Shown: piece after piece, positions 56,638 through 64,000 of the stretch
Layout: each line of letters begins with the position of its first letter
Numbering within the stretch: the first letter of the stretch is position 1
NCBI RefSeq assembly: GCF_031884435.1
Contig: NZ_CP134779.1
Location: 6,078,501 to 6,142,500, forward strand
Length of the DNA stretch: 64,000 nt
Source of the DNA: Bosea sp. 685
GTDB taxonomy: Bacteria > Pseudomonadota > Alphaproteobacteria > Rhizobiales > Beijerinckiaceae
Direction of reading: 5' to 3'
The notes under the pieces: model-generated
Told to the model about the DNA's origin: nothing
What the model saw: only the letters and a program-made list of their open reading frames with translations
The model's database searches: none
Made by a program: the position numbers and the translations under genes

Positions 56638-57864
56638 ATGAGCGAACTTCATCGCCGCGATTACGAGCCGGCCGCGAAAGGCAGCCTCGACGGCATCCGC
56701 ATCCTCGATCTGTCGCGTCTCTTCGCCGGCAATGTCCTGACCCAGGTGCTCGGCGATTTCGGCGCCGAGGTGATCAAGGTCGAGCCGCCCGAGGGCGACA
56801 CGCTGCGTGCCTGGAAGACCGAGGGCATCGAGACGCATTGGAAGGTCTATGCGCGCAACAAGAAGAGCCTGTGCCTCAACCTGCGCGACCCGCGCGCCTG
56901 CGCGCTGATCCGCGACCTCGTCCCGAGCGCCCAGATCCTGATCGAGAGCTTCCGGCCCGGCGTGCTGGAGAAGATGGGGCTCTCGCCGCAAGCGCTGCTC
57001 GCGATCAATCCCAGCCTCGTCATCATCCGCATCTCCGGTTGGGGGCAGGACGGGCCTTATGCGCAGCGCCCCGGCTTCGGCACGGTCATCGAGGGCGCCT
57101 CGGGCTTCGCCGCGATCAACGGCTTCGGCGATCGGGAGCCCGTGCTGCCGCCGATGTATCTCGCTGACGGCATCGCCGGGCTCTATGGCGTCTCGGCGGC
57201 GATGATCGCGTTGCGCGAGGTCGAGATCAATGGCGGCAAGGGCCAGGTCGTCGATCTGCCGCTGCTGGACCCGCTTTTCGCGATCCTGAGCCCGCAAGCC
57301 GCGAATTACCGCCTGACCGGCAAGGTCAAGCCGCGCACCGGCAGCCGCTCGACCAACTCCGCCCCGCGCAACGCCTATCGCTGCAGCGACGGCGCCTATG
57401 TCAGCCTGTCCGGCTCGATCCAGAAGATGACCGAACGGCTCTTCCGCGCGATCGGCCGGCCGGACTTGATCGAGGACCCGCGCTTCCGCACCAACGCCGA
57501 CAGATTGCGCCATGTCGAGGAGCTGGACGCCATCATCGGCGCCTTCATCGCGCAGCGCAGCCAGGCCGAGAACGTCGCCTTCTTCGAGAAGGCCGAGGTC
57601 ACGATAGGCCCGATCTACGATACGCCGCAGATCATGGCCGATCCGCATGTGATCGCGCGCGAGCTGATTGCCGACTACCCCGATGCGGAGATGGGCCAGC
57701 TGCCGATGCACCATGTCGTGCCGCGCCTGACCGACACGCCGGGCTCGATCCGCACTCGGGCGCCACGCCTGGGCGAGCATAACCGCGAGATCCTGGCCGG
57801 GCTCGGCTTGACCGAGGACGCGATAGTGGAATTGGCACAGGCCGGCGTGCTCCACAGCGGCTGA
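56638..57864 (+). CDS. CaiB/BaiF family (class III) CoA-transferase
   Basis: 408 aa. It moves CoA between organic acids. LDGIRILDLSRLFAGNVLTQ, LGDFGAEVIKVEPPEGDTLR and RNKKSLCLNLRDP are typical, and the catalytic Asp is probably in MYLADGIAGLYGV near residue 176. It probably activates the substrate of the preceding lyase; the acid is unknown. Start 3 bases after the lyase stop. Confidence 0.92.
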   Translation: MSELHRRDYEPAAKGSLDGIRILDLSRLFAGNVLTQVLGDFGAEVIKVEPPEGDTLRAWKTEGIETHWKVYARNKKSLCLNLRDPRACALIRDLVPSAQILIESFRPGVLEKMGLSPQALLAINPSLVIIRISGWGQDGPYAQRPGFGTVIEGASGFAAINGFGDREPVLPPMYLADGIAGLYGVSAAMIALREVEINGGKGQVVDLPLLDPLFAILSPQAANYRLTGKVKPRTGSRSTNSAPRNAYRCSDGAYVSLSGSIQKMTERLFRAIGRPDLIEDPRFRTNADRLRHVEELDAIIGAFIAQRSQAENVAFFEKAEVTIGPIYDTPQIMADPHVIARELIADYPDAEMGQLPMHHVVPRLTDTPGSIRTRAPRLGEHNREILAGLGLTEDAIVELAQAGVLHSG

Positions 57865-57918
57865 TCCCGGCCCCATCGATAGTGCCAGACCATGCAGATC
57901 CAGGAAGGATATCCATAA

Positions 57919-58878
57919 ATGAGCCAGACGCTGCTCCGTATCGCCGCTGTACTGTTTGCGTTGTCACCTTTGCCGACGCTCGCGCAATATCCGGACCGGC
58001 CGATCAAGATGGTCGTGCCCTATGCGGCCGGTGGCGGCGCGGACAGCACCGCCCGCATCGTCGGCCAGCAGATGAGCCAGGCGCTCGGCCAGCAGATCGT
58101 GATCGAGAACCGTCCGGGCGCCGGCGGCGTGATCGGCGCCGATTTCGTCGCCAAGGCCCCGGCCGATGGCTACACGCTGCTCTTCGATGCCTCGGCCTTC
58201 GCCGCCAATCCGACCCTGCGCAAATTGCCCTTCGACCCCAAGGCGGATTTCATTCCGGTCTCGCTCGTCGTGATCGCGCCCAATATCCTCGTGGCCAGCC
58301 CCAAGGCGCCCTACAAGACGGTCGCGGAACTGCTCGACTACGCGCGCAAGAACCCGGAGAAGGCGAGCTACGCCTCGGCGGGTGCGGGATCGGCCTCTCA
58401 TCTGGCCGGCGAGGCGCTGAACCATGCTGCCAGCCTCAACATCGTGCATGTGCCCTATCGCGGCGGCGCGCCGGCGCTCAACGATGTCATCGGCGACCGC
58501 GTCTCGCTCTATTTCGGCAATACGGCTTCCACGCTCGGCCAGGTCACGTCGGGCTCCGTGCGGGCGCTCGCCATCGGCTCCCCGAAGCGCTCGCCATTGC
58601 TGCCCGAGGTTCCCACGCTGATCGAAAGCGGCCTCAAGGATTTCGAGACGCAGGAATGGAACGGGCTGTTCGCGCCGAAGGGCACGCCGCCCGCCATCGT
58701 CGAGCGCCTCTCGCGCGAAATCGTCGCCGCGGTCGCCAATCCGGAGATCAAGGCGAAGCTCGAAAAGCTCGGGCTCGAGCCGGTCGGCAACAAGCCCGAC
58801 GCCTTCGCGCGATTCCTGGATGACGAGATCGGCCGCACGGCCGCCACCGTCAAATCCCGCAACATCAAGATCGATTGA
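57919..58878 (+). CDS. Bug family substrate-binding protein
   Basis: 319 aa with a signal peptide (MSQTLLRIAAVLFALSPLPT, ending TLAQ). The Bug signature is YPDRPIKMVVPYAAGGGADS followed by NRPGAGGVIGADFV. These periplasmic receptors feed tripartite tricarboxylate transporters, but no TctA/TctB genes occur in the window, so it is either an orphan or a sensor. The CoA-transferase stop is 52 bases upstream. Confidence 0.92.
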   Translation: MSQTLLRIAAVLFALSPLPTLAQYPDRPIKMVVPYAAGGGADSTARIVGQQMSQALGQQIVIENRPGAGGVIGADFVAKAPADGYTLLFDASAFAANPTLRKLPFDPKADFIPVSLVVIAPNILVASPKAPYKTVAELLDYARKNPEKASYASAGAGSASHLAGEALNHAASLNIVHVPYRGGAPALNDVIGDRVSLYFGNTASTLGQVTSGSVRALAIGSPKRSPLLPEVPTLIESGLKDFETQEWNGLFAPKGTPPAIVERLSREIVAAVANPEIKAKLEKLGLEPVGNKPDAFARFLDDEIGRTAATVKSRNIKID

Positions 58879-58907
58879 AGGTCATCGATCGCGCGAAGGA
58901 GCCGCCG

Positions 58908-59774
58908 ATGGCGGATGATGGTCCGGTCCCCAACTCTGCTGGCATGGCGGCGCCTCGCTCCGCCGTGCCGGCGGGTGCTTGCGACGCGCATTGCCATATC
59001 CTGGATCCGCGCTTTCCGAGCCCTGATGCGGCGAAGCCGTCCGGCATGACGTTTGACGACTACCGGCTGCTGCAGGCGCGTCTGGGCACGCAGCGGGCGG
59101 TGGTCGTGCAGTCCAAGTTCCATCGCAAGGACCATGCTTGCCTGCTCGACGCCTTGCGTCGCTTCGATGGGGCCGGTCGCGGCATCGGCGTGCTCGATCC
59201 TGGCGCCAGCGATGACGAACTGAAGCGGCTCGACGCAGGCGGCGTGCGCGGTCTGCGCTTCAGCGTCTGGAACCCGGCCGACACCGTCACGACCATCGAG
59301 ATGATCGAGCCCTTGGCCCGGCGCATCGCCGATCTCGGCTGGCACGCGCAGCTTCACATGATGGGCGACCAGATCGTCGCGCATGCGGCGCTGCTCAAGC
59401 GCCTGCCATGCCCGATCGTCTTCGACCATATGGGCCGGCTGCCGCCGTCACTGGGACCGGAGCACGCAGCCTTCGCGGTGATCGGCGACCTGGTTACGGC
59501 CGGCCGGGCCTGGGTCAAGCTCGCCGGCGCCTATCTCAATACGCAAGCCGGCGCGCCGGATTACCCTGACGCCAGCGCGATCGCGCGCGCCTTCATTGAT
59601 CTCGCGCCCGAGCGGCTCGTCTGGGGCAGCGACTGGCCGCATATCACCGAGCCTGCCGGGCACAAGCCGGATGACGCCGCCCTGCTCGATCTCCTCGACG
59701 GCTGGTCCGGCGCGGAGGCGGTGCGGACGCGCATCCTCGTCGACAATCCCGCAGAACTTTATGGTTTCGGCTGA
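58908..59774 (+). CDS. Amidohydrolase, 2-pyrone-4,6-dicarboxylate lactonase-like
   Basis: 288 aa, cytoplasmic amidohydrolase-2 TIM barrel. HxH motif in CDAHCHILDP near residue 26, SKFHRKDHACLLDALRRF, QLHMMGDQI, VFDHMGRLPPS and the catalytic Asp in LVWGSDWPHI near 245. The arrangement resembles LigI, which opens the 2-pyrone-4,6-dicarboxylate ring, but other lactones are possible. AAGGAG precedes the ATG at 58908; the frame start at 58875 is rejected. Confidence 0.85.
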   Translation: MADDGPVPNSAGMAAPRSAVPAGACDAHCHILDPRFPSPDAAKPSGMTFDDYRLLQARLGTQRAVVVQSKFHRKDHACLLDALRRFDGAGRGIGVLDPGASDDELKRLDAGGVRGLRFSVWNPADTVTTIEMIEPLARRIADLGWHAQLHMMGDQIVAHAALLKRLPCPIVFDHMGRLPPSLGPEHAAFAVIGDLVTAGRAWVKLAGAYLNTQAGAPDYPDASAIARAFIDLAPERLVWGSDWPHITEPAGHKPDDAALLDLLDGWSGAEAVRTRILVDNPAELYGFG

Positions 59775-59825
59775 GATCTCAGCCGTTTCGCTTCATACCC
59801 CGTCGAAACTGGACACGTACACGCC

Positions 59826-60527
59826 ATGAGCAATGTCGGCTTCCGGATTTTCCGAAGGATCAATCGCCCCGATCCGGGCCTGGTCCGAGCACTGGCCGTG
59901 ATCCCGGTCGCCAATATCGCCGACGAGATGAACCGGCTGTTCTGTCTGGATGCCGCGATCCGGCCGTGGAACCGGGCGCTGATGGCGGGCTGTGCCTTCA
60001 CGGTGCGGGCCCGGCCGGGCTGCAACCTCCTGGTCCACAAGGCGCTCGACATGGCCGTGCCCGGGGATGTCGTGATCGTCGAGGATGGCGGCGATCTGAC
60101 GACGGCGCTCGCCGGCGAGAACATGGTGCTCTGGGCGCGCAAGCGCGGCCTCGCCGGCCTCGTGATCGATGGCGCGATGCGCGATGTCGACGCCATCCGC
60201 GAGCTGGATTTTCCCGTCTATGCGCGCGGCGCCACCCCTCGCGGCCCGCATCGCAACGGGCCGGGCGAGATCAACGTGCCGATCTCCTGCGGCGGTGTCG
60301 TCGTCAATCCCGGCGATATCGTGCTCGGCGACGGTGACGGCGTCCTGATCGTTCCGCCGCGCGAGGCGCAGGCCATCCTCGAACGCGCCAAGGGCAAGCT
60401 CGCCAAGGAGCTCAAGACGCGCGAAAGCCTCGCGGAGGGCACATGGGACCGCTCGGCCTATGCGGACGAGGCGCTGGCACGGATGGGCTGCGAGATCATC
60501 GACGCGGCGTTCGACCACGGCCGCTGA
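59826..60527 (+). CDS. RraA/HMG-aldolase family protein (LigK-like)
   Basis: 233 aa. GCAFTVRARPGCNLLVHKAL, VPGDVVIVEDGGDLTTALAG and the catalytic ARKRGLAGLVIDGAMRDVDA (Arg-Asp pair) identify the family, which includes 4-hydroxy-4-methyl-2-oxoglutarate/4-carboxy-4-hydroxy-2-oxoadipate aldolase (LigK/GalC) and oxaloacetate decarboxylases, besides RNase E inhibitors. Next to a LigI-like enzyme the aldolase role is favoured. A terminator follows the gene. Confidence 0.87.
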   Translation: MSNVGFRIFRRINRPDPGLVRALAVIPVANIADEMNRLFCLDAAIRPWNRALMAGCAFTVRARPGCNLLVHKALDMAVPGDVVIVEDGGDLTTALAGENMVLWARKRGLAGLVIDGAMRDVDAIRELDFPVYARGATPRGPHRNGPGEINVPISCGGVVVNPGDIVLGDGDGVLIVPPREAQAILERAKGKLAKELKTRESLAEGTWDRSAYADEALARMGCEIIDAAFDHGR

Positions 60528-60538
60528 TCACATGCAAA

Positions 60539-60566
60539 CCGGGCCCTGTCTCTCGACAGGGCCCGG
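60539..60566 (+). terminator. Terminator ending the catabolic run
   Basis: CCGGGCCCTGTC, loop TCTC, GACAGGGCCCGG: a perfect 12-bp stem 12 bases beyond the RraA-like stop. No T tract follows. Confidence 0.8.
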
Positions 60567-60645
60567 CGTTGTGCAGGGCTTAGAGTAGAATGGGTTGGGG
60601 TGGAAACGGCGCCGGTATGCTCTCTGTCCGCGGTCCTACCCTCCG

Positions 60646-60700
60646 CGTCATCCCGGACAAGCGGCCCCCGGGTCCGGCCTTCGGCCGGCCCAAGGACAGG
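60646..60700. repeat. REP-like palindrome at the right end side of IS110
   Basis: CGTCATCCCGGACAAGCGGC and the hairpin GGCCTTCGGCC follow. It is a variant of the CGTCATYCCGG repeats at 50723 and 61863. Confidence 0.55.
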
Positions 60701-60739
60701 CTCCGCCGCGCAGCTCCGGCAACTGTGTTGTTTGGAGTG

Positions 60740-61666
60740 TCATGGTTGGAAGGCGGTGTCAGTTTTGAGCATGGCGTTGAGGGTTACGAGGAGCTTTCTT
60801 GCGACGGCGATGATGGCGACCTTTGCGGCTGGGCTGCGTGCGCGGATTGCGTCGTAGAAGGTCTTGAAGCGCGCAGATGTCCGGATGGCGGCGAGCGCGG
60901 CCATGTAGAGGGCTTTGCGGACGCGTCGCCTTCCGCCCTTGATCATGCGCTGGCCGCGCCTGCGCCCGCTGTCGTCGTTGAAGGGTGCGAGGCCTGCGAG
61001 CGCGGCGATGGCCTTTGGCGAGACGTGGCCGAGTTCGGGCATCAGGGCGATGAGAGTGGCGGCTGTGACGGGGCCGATGCCGGGCGCCGAGCGCAGCAGG
61101 GCCTGCGTCCTTGTCAGGGTCTCATCTGCCTGCAGTGCCTCGCTGACGAGGTGCTCGAGCGTAGCGATCTCCGCATCGAGCCAAGCGAGATGGCGGGCGA
61201 GGCTGCCGGTGGGATCTTGCCCCTCGCTGTCGCGGACGCGCTCGGCGGCGCGCATCTCGACGAGCTGATCGCGGCGTTTGTGCAGCTGTGCCAAGGCGTT
61301 GCGAGCGGGATCGGAGGCTGCGTCGGGCATGAGCGCCAGCATGCGCGCCATCGCAGCCAGCATCTCGGCGTCGATCGCATCGGTCTTGGCCAGGCGGCCG
61401 GTGGCGCGGGCGAAGTCGCGGGCGCGCGCCGGATTGATCCGGGCGAAGCGGCAGCCGGCCTGCTCCAGGGTCTGGCGCAGCGTGTGGTCATAGGGGCCGG
61501 TTGCCTCGAAGGCGACGAAGCTGGCCTGGCAGTCGAGCGACGACAGCCAGGTCGCGATCGCCTCACTCGTATTGGCGATCCGAAGGCTCGTCCCGCTCGT
61601 CTCCTCGAACAGGTCGAGATGGCTCTTGGCGATATCGCAACCGATGAAGCAGGGGTGTATGGTCAT
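60740..61666 (-). mobile_element. IS110-family transposase gene and element
   Basis: 308-aa DEDD recombinase from the ATG at 61666 (MTIHPCFIG). The N-terminal RuvC-like domain has GCDIAKSHLDLF, VAFEATGPYDHTLR and AKTDAIDAEMLA (the four acidic residues), and the C-terminal Transposase_20 domain has LRSAPGIGPVTAATLIALMP and FNDDSGRRRGQRMIKGGRRR with the catalytic Ser. It is intact with no frameshift. IS110 elements lack terminal inverted repeats, so ends are not defined here. The open frame extends to 61828, but that part is the leader. Confidence 0.92.
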
Positions 61667-61830
61667 GGTGCCTGTCCCTGTGCTGCGAGGTCCGGTGCAA
61701 GCGGCCTCGGTCAACTGTTCAGGATGGGGTCTTCGAACGCGGGCGGGAACCGAGCCGGAACGCGGTGTTTGCCACCGGGGATCCAACGGCTTCCCGCCCG
61801 CACCAATCATGACACCAATCAAACACACAG
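61667..61830 (-). ncRNA. Candidate IS110 bridge RNA leader
   Basis: Upstream of the transposase on its strand. GCGGGCGGGAA (61739-61749) and TTCCCGCCCGC (61791-61801) form a perfect 11-bp long-range stem. IS110-group elements are known to encode a bridge RNA in this non-coding end that specifies donor and target. Which loops pair with target and donor cannot be decided by eye. Confidence 0.4.
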
Positions 61831-61904
61831 GGATCCATCATAGGGTTCGACAGCGCTTTACGATGGATCCCGGGACTGCGCTGCGCTTGCCCGGGATGAC
61901 GGCG
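61831..61904. repeat. REP-like palindrome at the left end side of IS110
   Basis: GGATCCATC and GATGGATCC frame a small hairpin, followed by ATGGATCCCGGGACTGCGCT and GCGCTTGCCCGGGATGACGG. It is a near-complete CGTCATCCCGG-type repeat; IS110 relatives often insert in such sequences. Confidence 0.6.
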
Positions 61905-61936
61905 CGGTTCCGAGAAAGATCACCTCGCTCTGGCCG

Positions 61937-63289
61937 TCACACGGCGTTGGGCTGGCGGAAAGCCGCTTCCATCTCGCGCCGGACGCGGACCGCCTGGCTA
62001 TCGGGATCGTAGACGACATCGTCCCATTTGATCCGCTGGCCCTCGGCGATCTCGGTCTTGAGCTTGACGTTGTGAGCCAGGCCCAGCGGCAGATAGCCCT
62101 CCTTCAGCGAGGCATCGGCCGGGGTCTGCTTGCCCCAGACGCAGAAGCCGCCTTCGCCATCAAGCATCTCGCCCGGCGTGAGCTTGCGCTTGGCGGTGGC
62201 GACGACGTCCGAGTTGAAGCAGATCGGCGCGCCCGTCGATTCCTTGCGCAGCGCGGCAGAGGCGACCGAAATGCCGAGCTCCAGGCCGATCATATGGATC
62301 GGGCGATAAAGCGAGGCGTATTTGCCGGTCTTGTCGGGCAGCATGCTGTATTCGCGGAAGCACTCCTCGCTATAGGCGCTGTCGCTCTCGAAAACGACAT
62401 AGGTGCCCATGACCAGGCTATGGGGCACGTCGCTGCCGTCGCGATAGACCGACGACGTCACCTCGGTGACGCCTTTGCGCTCCAATACGCCGCCATCGGC
62501 CTTGGGCTTGCAGATCTCGGCATGCTCGAAGCGCGTCGCCGGCGGGAAGGATAGGCCGTCGGCCTGTGAATGCAGTCCCGTGGCGTTGCAGACCGCCGTC
62601 ATCTCGATGCCCGACTTGGTGCCGTCGACGAAGGAGTTGAACATCTTCGGATTGATCGAGTTGCGATCCTTGATCTTCATGTATTTGTCGAGGATGTCCC
62701 AGACCGTCTCGGGCGTCGACTGGTGGTAGGTCGGGTGGTAGCGCGTGCCCTTGCCGGCGGAGACCACCTTGAAACCGGCGGCGCGAGCCCAGTCGACATG
62801 GTCGGCGATCAAGGCCGGCTGGTCGCCCCAGGCGAGCGAATAGACCACGCCGGCCTGCTTCGCCTTGCGCGCCAGGAGCGGCCCGGCGACAGCGTCGGCC
62901 TCGACATTGACCATGATGATATGCTTGCCGTGCTCGATCGCCTTGAGCGCGAAGCGGATGCCGGCGCCGGGGTCGCCCGTCGCCTCGATGATCACCTCGA
63001 CGCCGGGATGCGTGATCAGCGCCTCGGCATTGTCGGTCACGATCGTGCTGCCGTTCTTGAGCGCGTCGTCGACGGAGGTCGCGGCGTATTGCGTTTCGGG
63101 CCAGCAGCCGAGTTTGAGCTGCGAGCGGGCGCGGGTGGTGTTCAGATCGGCGACACCGACGAGATGCATGCCGTCGGTCGAGCGGACCTGCGACATGAAC
63201 ATCAGGCCGAACTTGCCCGCTCCGATCAGTCCGACGGTGACCGGCTTACCCGCGGCCTGACGCTCCAGCAGCATGCGATGCAGATTCAT
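61937..63289 (-). CDS. Homoserine dehydrogenase-like oxidoreductase with SAF domain
   Basis: 450 aa. N-terminal Rossmann fold with VTVGLIGAGKFGLMFMSQVR near residues 18-37 and IIEATGDPGAGIRFALKAIE near 100; a middle domain with VSAGKGTRYHPTYHQSTPE; and a C-terminal SAF-type beta-clip (about 360-440, KLTPGEMLDGEGGFCVWGKQ). The architecture is shared by NAD(P)-dependent enzymes of sugar-acid or branched-chain metabolism; the substrate is unknown. RBS is unremarkable. The left side is the IS110 region; the LysR gene on its right is also on the minus strand and may regulate it. Confidence 0.82.
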   Translation of the reverse strand: MNLHRMLLERQAAGKPVTVGLIGAGKFGLMFMSQVRSTDGMHLVGVADLNTTRARSQLKLGCWPETQYAATSVDDALKNGSTIVTDNAEALITHPGVEVIIEATGDPGAGIRFALKAIEHGKHIIMVNVEADAVAGPLLARKAKQAGVVYSLAWGDQPALIADHVDWARAAGFKVVSAGKGTRYHPTYHQSTPETVWDILDKYMKIKDRNSINPKMFNSFVDGTKSGIEMTAVCNATGLHSQADGLSFPPATRFEHAEICKPKADGGVLERKGVTEVTSSVYRDGSDVPHSLVMGTYVVFESDSAYSEECFREYSMLPDKTGKYASLYRPIHMIGLELGISVASAALRKESTGAPICFNSDVVATAKRKLTPGEMLDGEGGFCVWGKQTPADASLKEGYLPLGLAHNVKLKTEIAEGQRIKWDDVVYDPDSQAVRVRREMEAAFRQPNAV

Positions 63290-63575
63290 GACGTGTCCTC
63301 TAGAAAAACGGATTTAACGGCGCGCCGGCCTCAAAGCCGGATCGGGAGCGGTCTTCGGGAAAAGCGTCGCGAAGGCTCGGCCGGGAGGGGCGCAGATAGC
63401 CGCCAGGGCCGTCGCCGGGCTTGAGGCGACATCCTCTTTGGTCATTGCGTTTCCCTGTCGAGCGGCGGGTTGTCGCAACCAGAGGTCAATATGCCCCGCC
63501 TTGCTACGACCAGAAGGTTAGGGAGCGGCCGGCATCGGGGCAATTCAGATTATCTGCGCCAACGATGTAGAACGG

Positions 63576-64000
63576 CTAAACTGTCGCGGCCTCAGTGTGC
63601 TGCACCTGCGAACGATCCCGCTCGACCCGGAGCCAGTCCAGGAAGGTGCGGGTCTTGCGGTGCCGCAGATGATTGTGCGGGCAGACGATCCATTGCGTCG
63701 CGACCATGACCTCGGGGGCGTCGCGGACCGGGCGGATCAGGGTGCCGTCGGCAAGCTCGCGCCAGGCGAGCAATTCGCTTTCGAGCGCGATGCCCATGCC
63801 GCTGGCGGCAGCGTCGATCGCCATATGGCTGCGGTCGAAGAGGACACGATGCCAGCGTCGCCCCGGCTCGACCCCGGCCTCGGCAAACCAGCGCGGCCAT
63901 TGCATCTGCGATTTGACGGAGTGGATCAGGCGCTGCTCGGGCAGATCCGCGGCTTTGAGGCTGGCTGGCGGCAGCAGCGATGGCGAGCAGAGCGGGAAGA
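63576..64000 (-). CDS. LysR family regulator, C-terminal part (partial)
   Basis: The frame enters from the right window edge and ends with TAG at 63576; at least 141 codons are visible. Residues FPLCSPSLLPPASLKAADLP, EQRLIHSVKSQMQWPRWFAE and VLFDRSHMAIDAAASGMGIA match the effector domain of GcvA-type LysR regulators, including the closing YVVCP-like WIVCPHNHLRHRKTRTFLDW. The HTH part is outside the window. Confidence 0.88.
   Translation of the reverse strand, partial: FPLCSPSLLPPASLKAADLPEQRLIHSVKSQMQWPRWFAEAGVEPGRRWHRVLFDRSHMAIDAAASGMGIALESELLAWRELADGTLIRPVRDAPEVMVATQWIVCPHNHLRHRKTRTFLDWLRVERDRSQVQHTEAATV

Overview
The window is GC-rich chromosomal DNA with alphaproteobacterial gene content. 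On the minus strand it carries rpsT, dnaA, dnaN, recF and gyrB. It also carries an aroA-cmk pair beside an FYDLN-acid (TIGR02300) gene, a DUF1194 gene and many small dispersed palindromes. This points to the order Hyphomicrobiales. A Bosea-like organism is my inference from overall gene style, not something the sequence proves.

Layout. 1-5400: a TetR regulator, a GntR/FCD regulator with a TIM-barrel enzyme, and a divergent operon of an intradiol ring-cleavage dioxygenase, a hydratase (hpaH) and an aldolase (hpaI). 5466-9858: an M48 membrane protease, a degraded IS256-type transposase scrap and an exported type-B carboxylesterase. 10203-22208: the replication block (gyrB, recQ, a small membrane protein, a LysE exporter, a globin-type chemoreceptor, recF, dnaN, dnaA, rpsT). 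22393-37402: housekeeping and mixed genes (PLP dehydratase, Na+/H+ antiporter, class II amidotransferase, hrpB, DUF1194, cmk, aroA, FYDLN-acid protein, tRNA-Ala, DUF4142, SCO copper protein).

37467-43055 is the accessory highlight. An intact tRNA-Gly(CCC) at 42981-43055 is preceded by three direct copies of its 3' half (47 bp each). They delimit three consecutive units of 2.3, 1.7 and 1.5 kb. Each unit holds one to four genes, mostly unknown, and none holds an integrase. The boundaries share sequence beyond the tRNA part on both sides, and a small hairpin motif occurs seven times inside the array. This looks like serial accretion of small integrase-less elements at one tRNA gene.

43398-50681: an amino-acid metabolism and transport group (DMT exporter, leucine dehydrogenase, ArgE-type deacetylase, MHS symporter), AraC and TetR regulators, and a siderophore-interacting reductase. 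50984-60527: a long plus-strand catabolic run with an IclR regulator, a three-gene ABC importer, a CitE-like lyase, a CoA-transferase, a Bug-type binding protein, an amidohydrolase resembling 2-pyrone-4,6-dicarboxylate lactonase and an RraA/HMG-aldolase-type enzyme. Together these suggest uptake and breakdown of a carboxylic acid, possibly aromatic-derived, to central intermediates. 60740-61666: an IS110-family transposase flanked by REP-like palindromes, with a structured leader that may be a bridge RNA. The window ends with a SAF-domain dehydrogenase and a LysR gene cut by the window edge.

At least nine palindromic intergenic elements of related families are scattered through the window. 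Some supply stop codons to neighbouring genes (dnaN, the 64-aa gene at 36102), and one lies inside the ring-cleavage operon.
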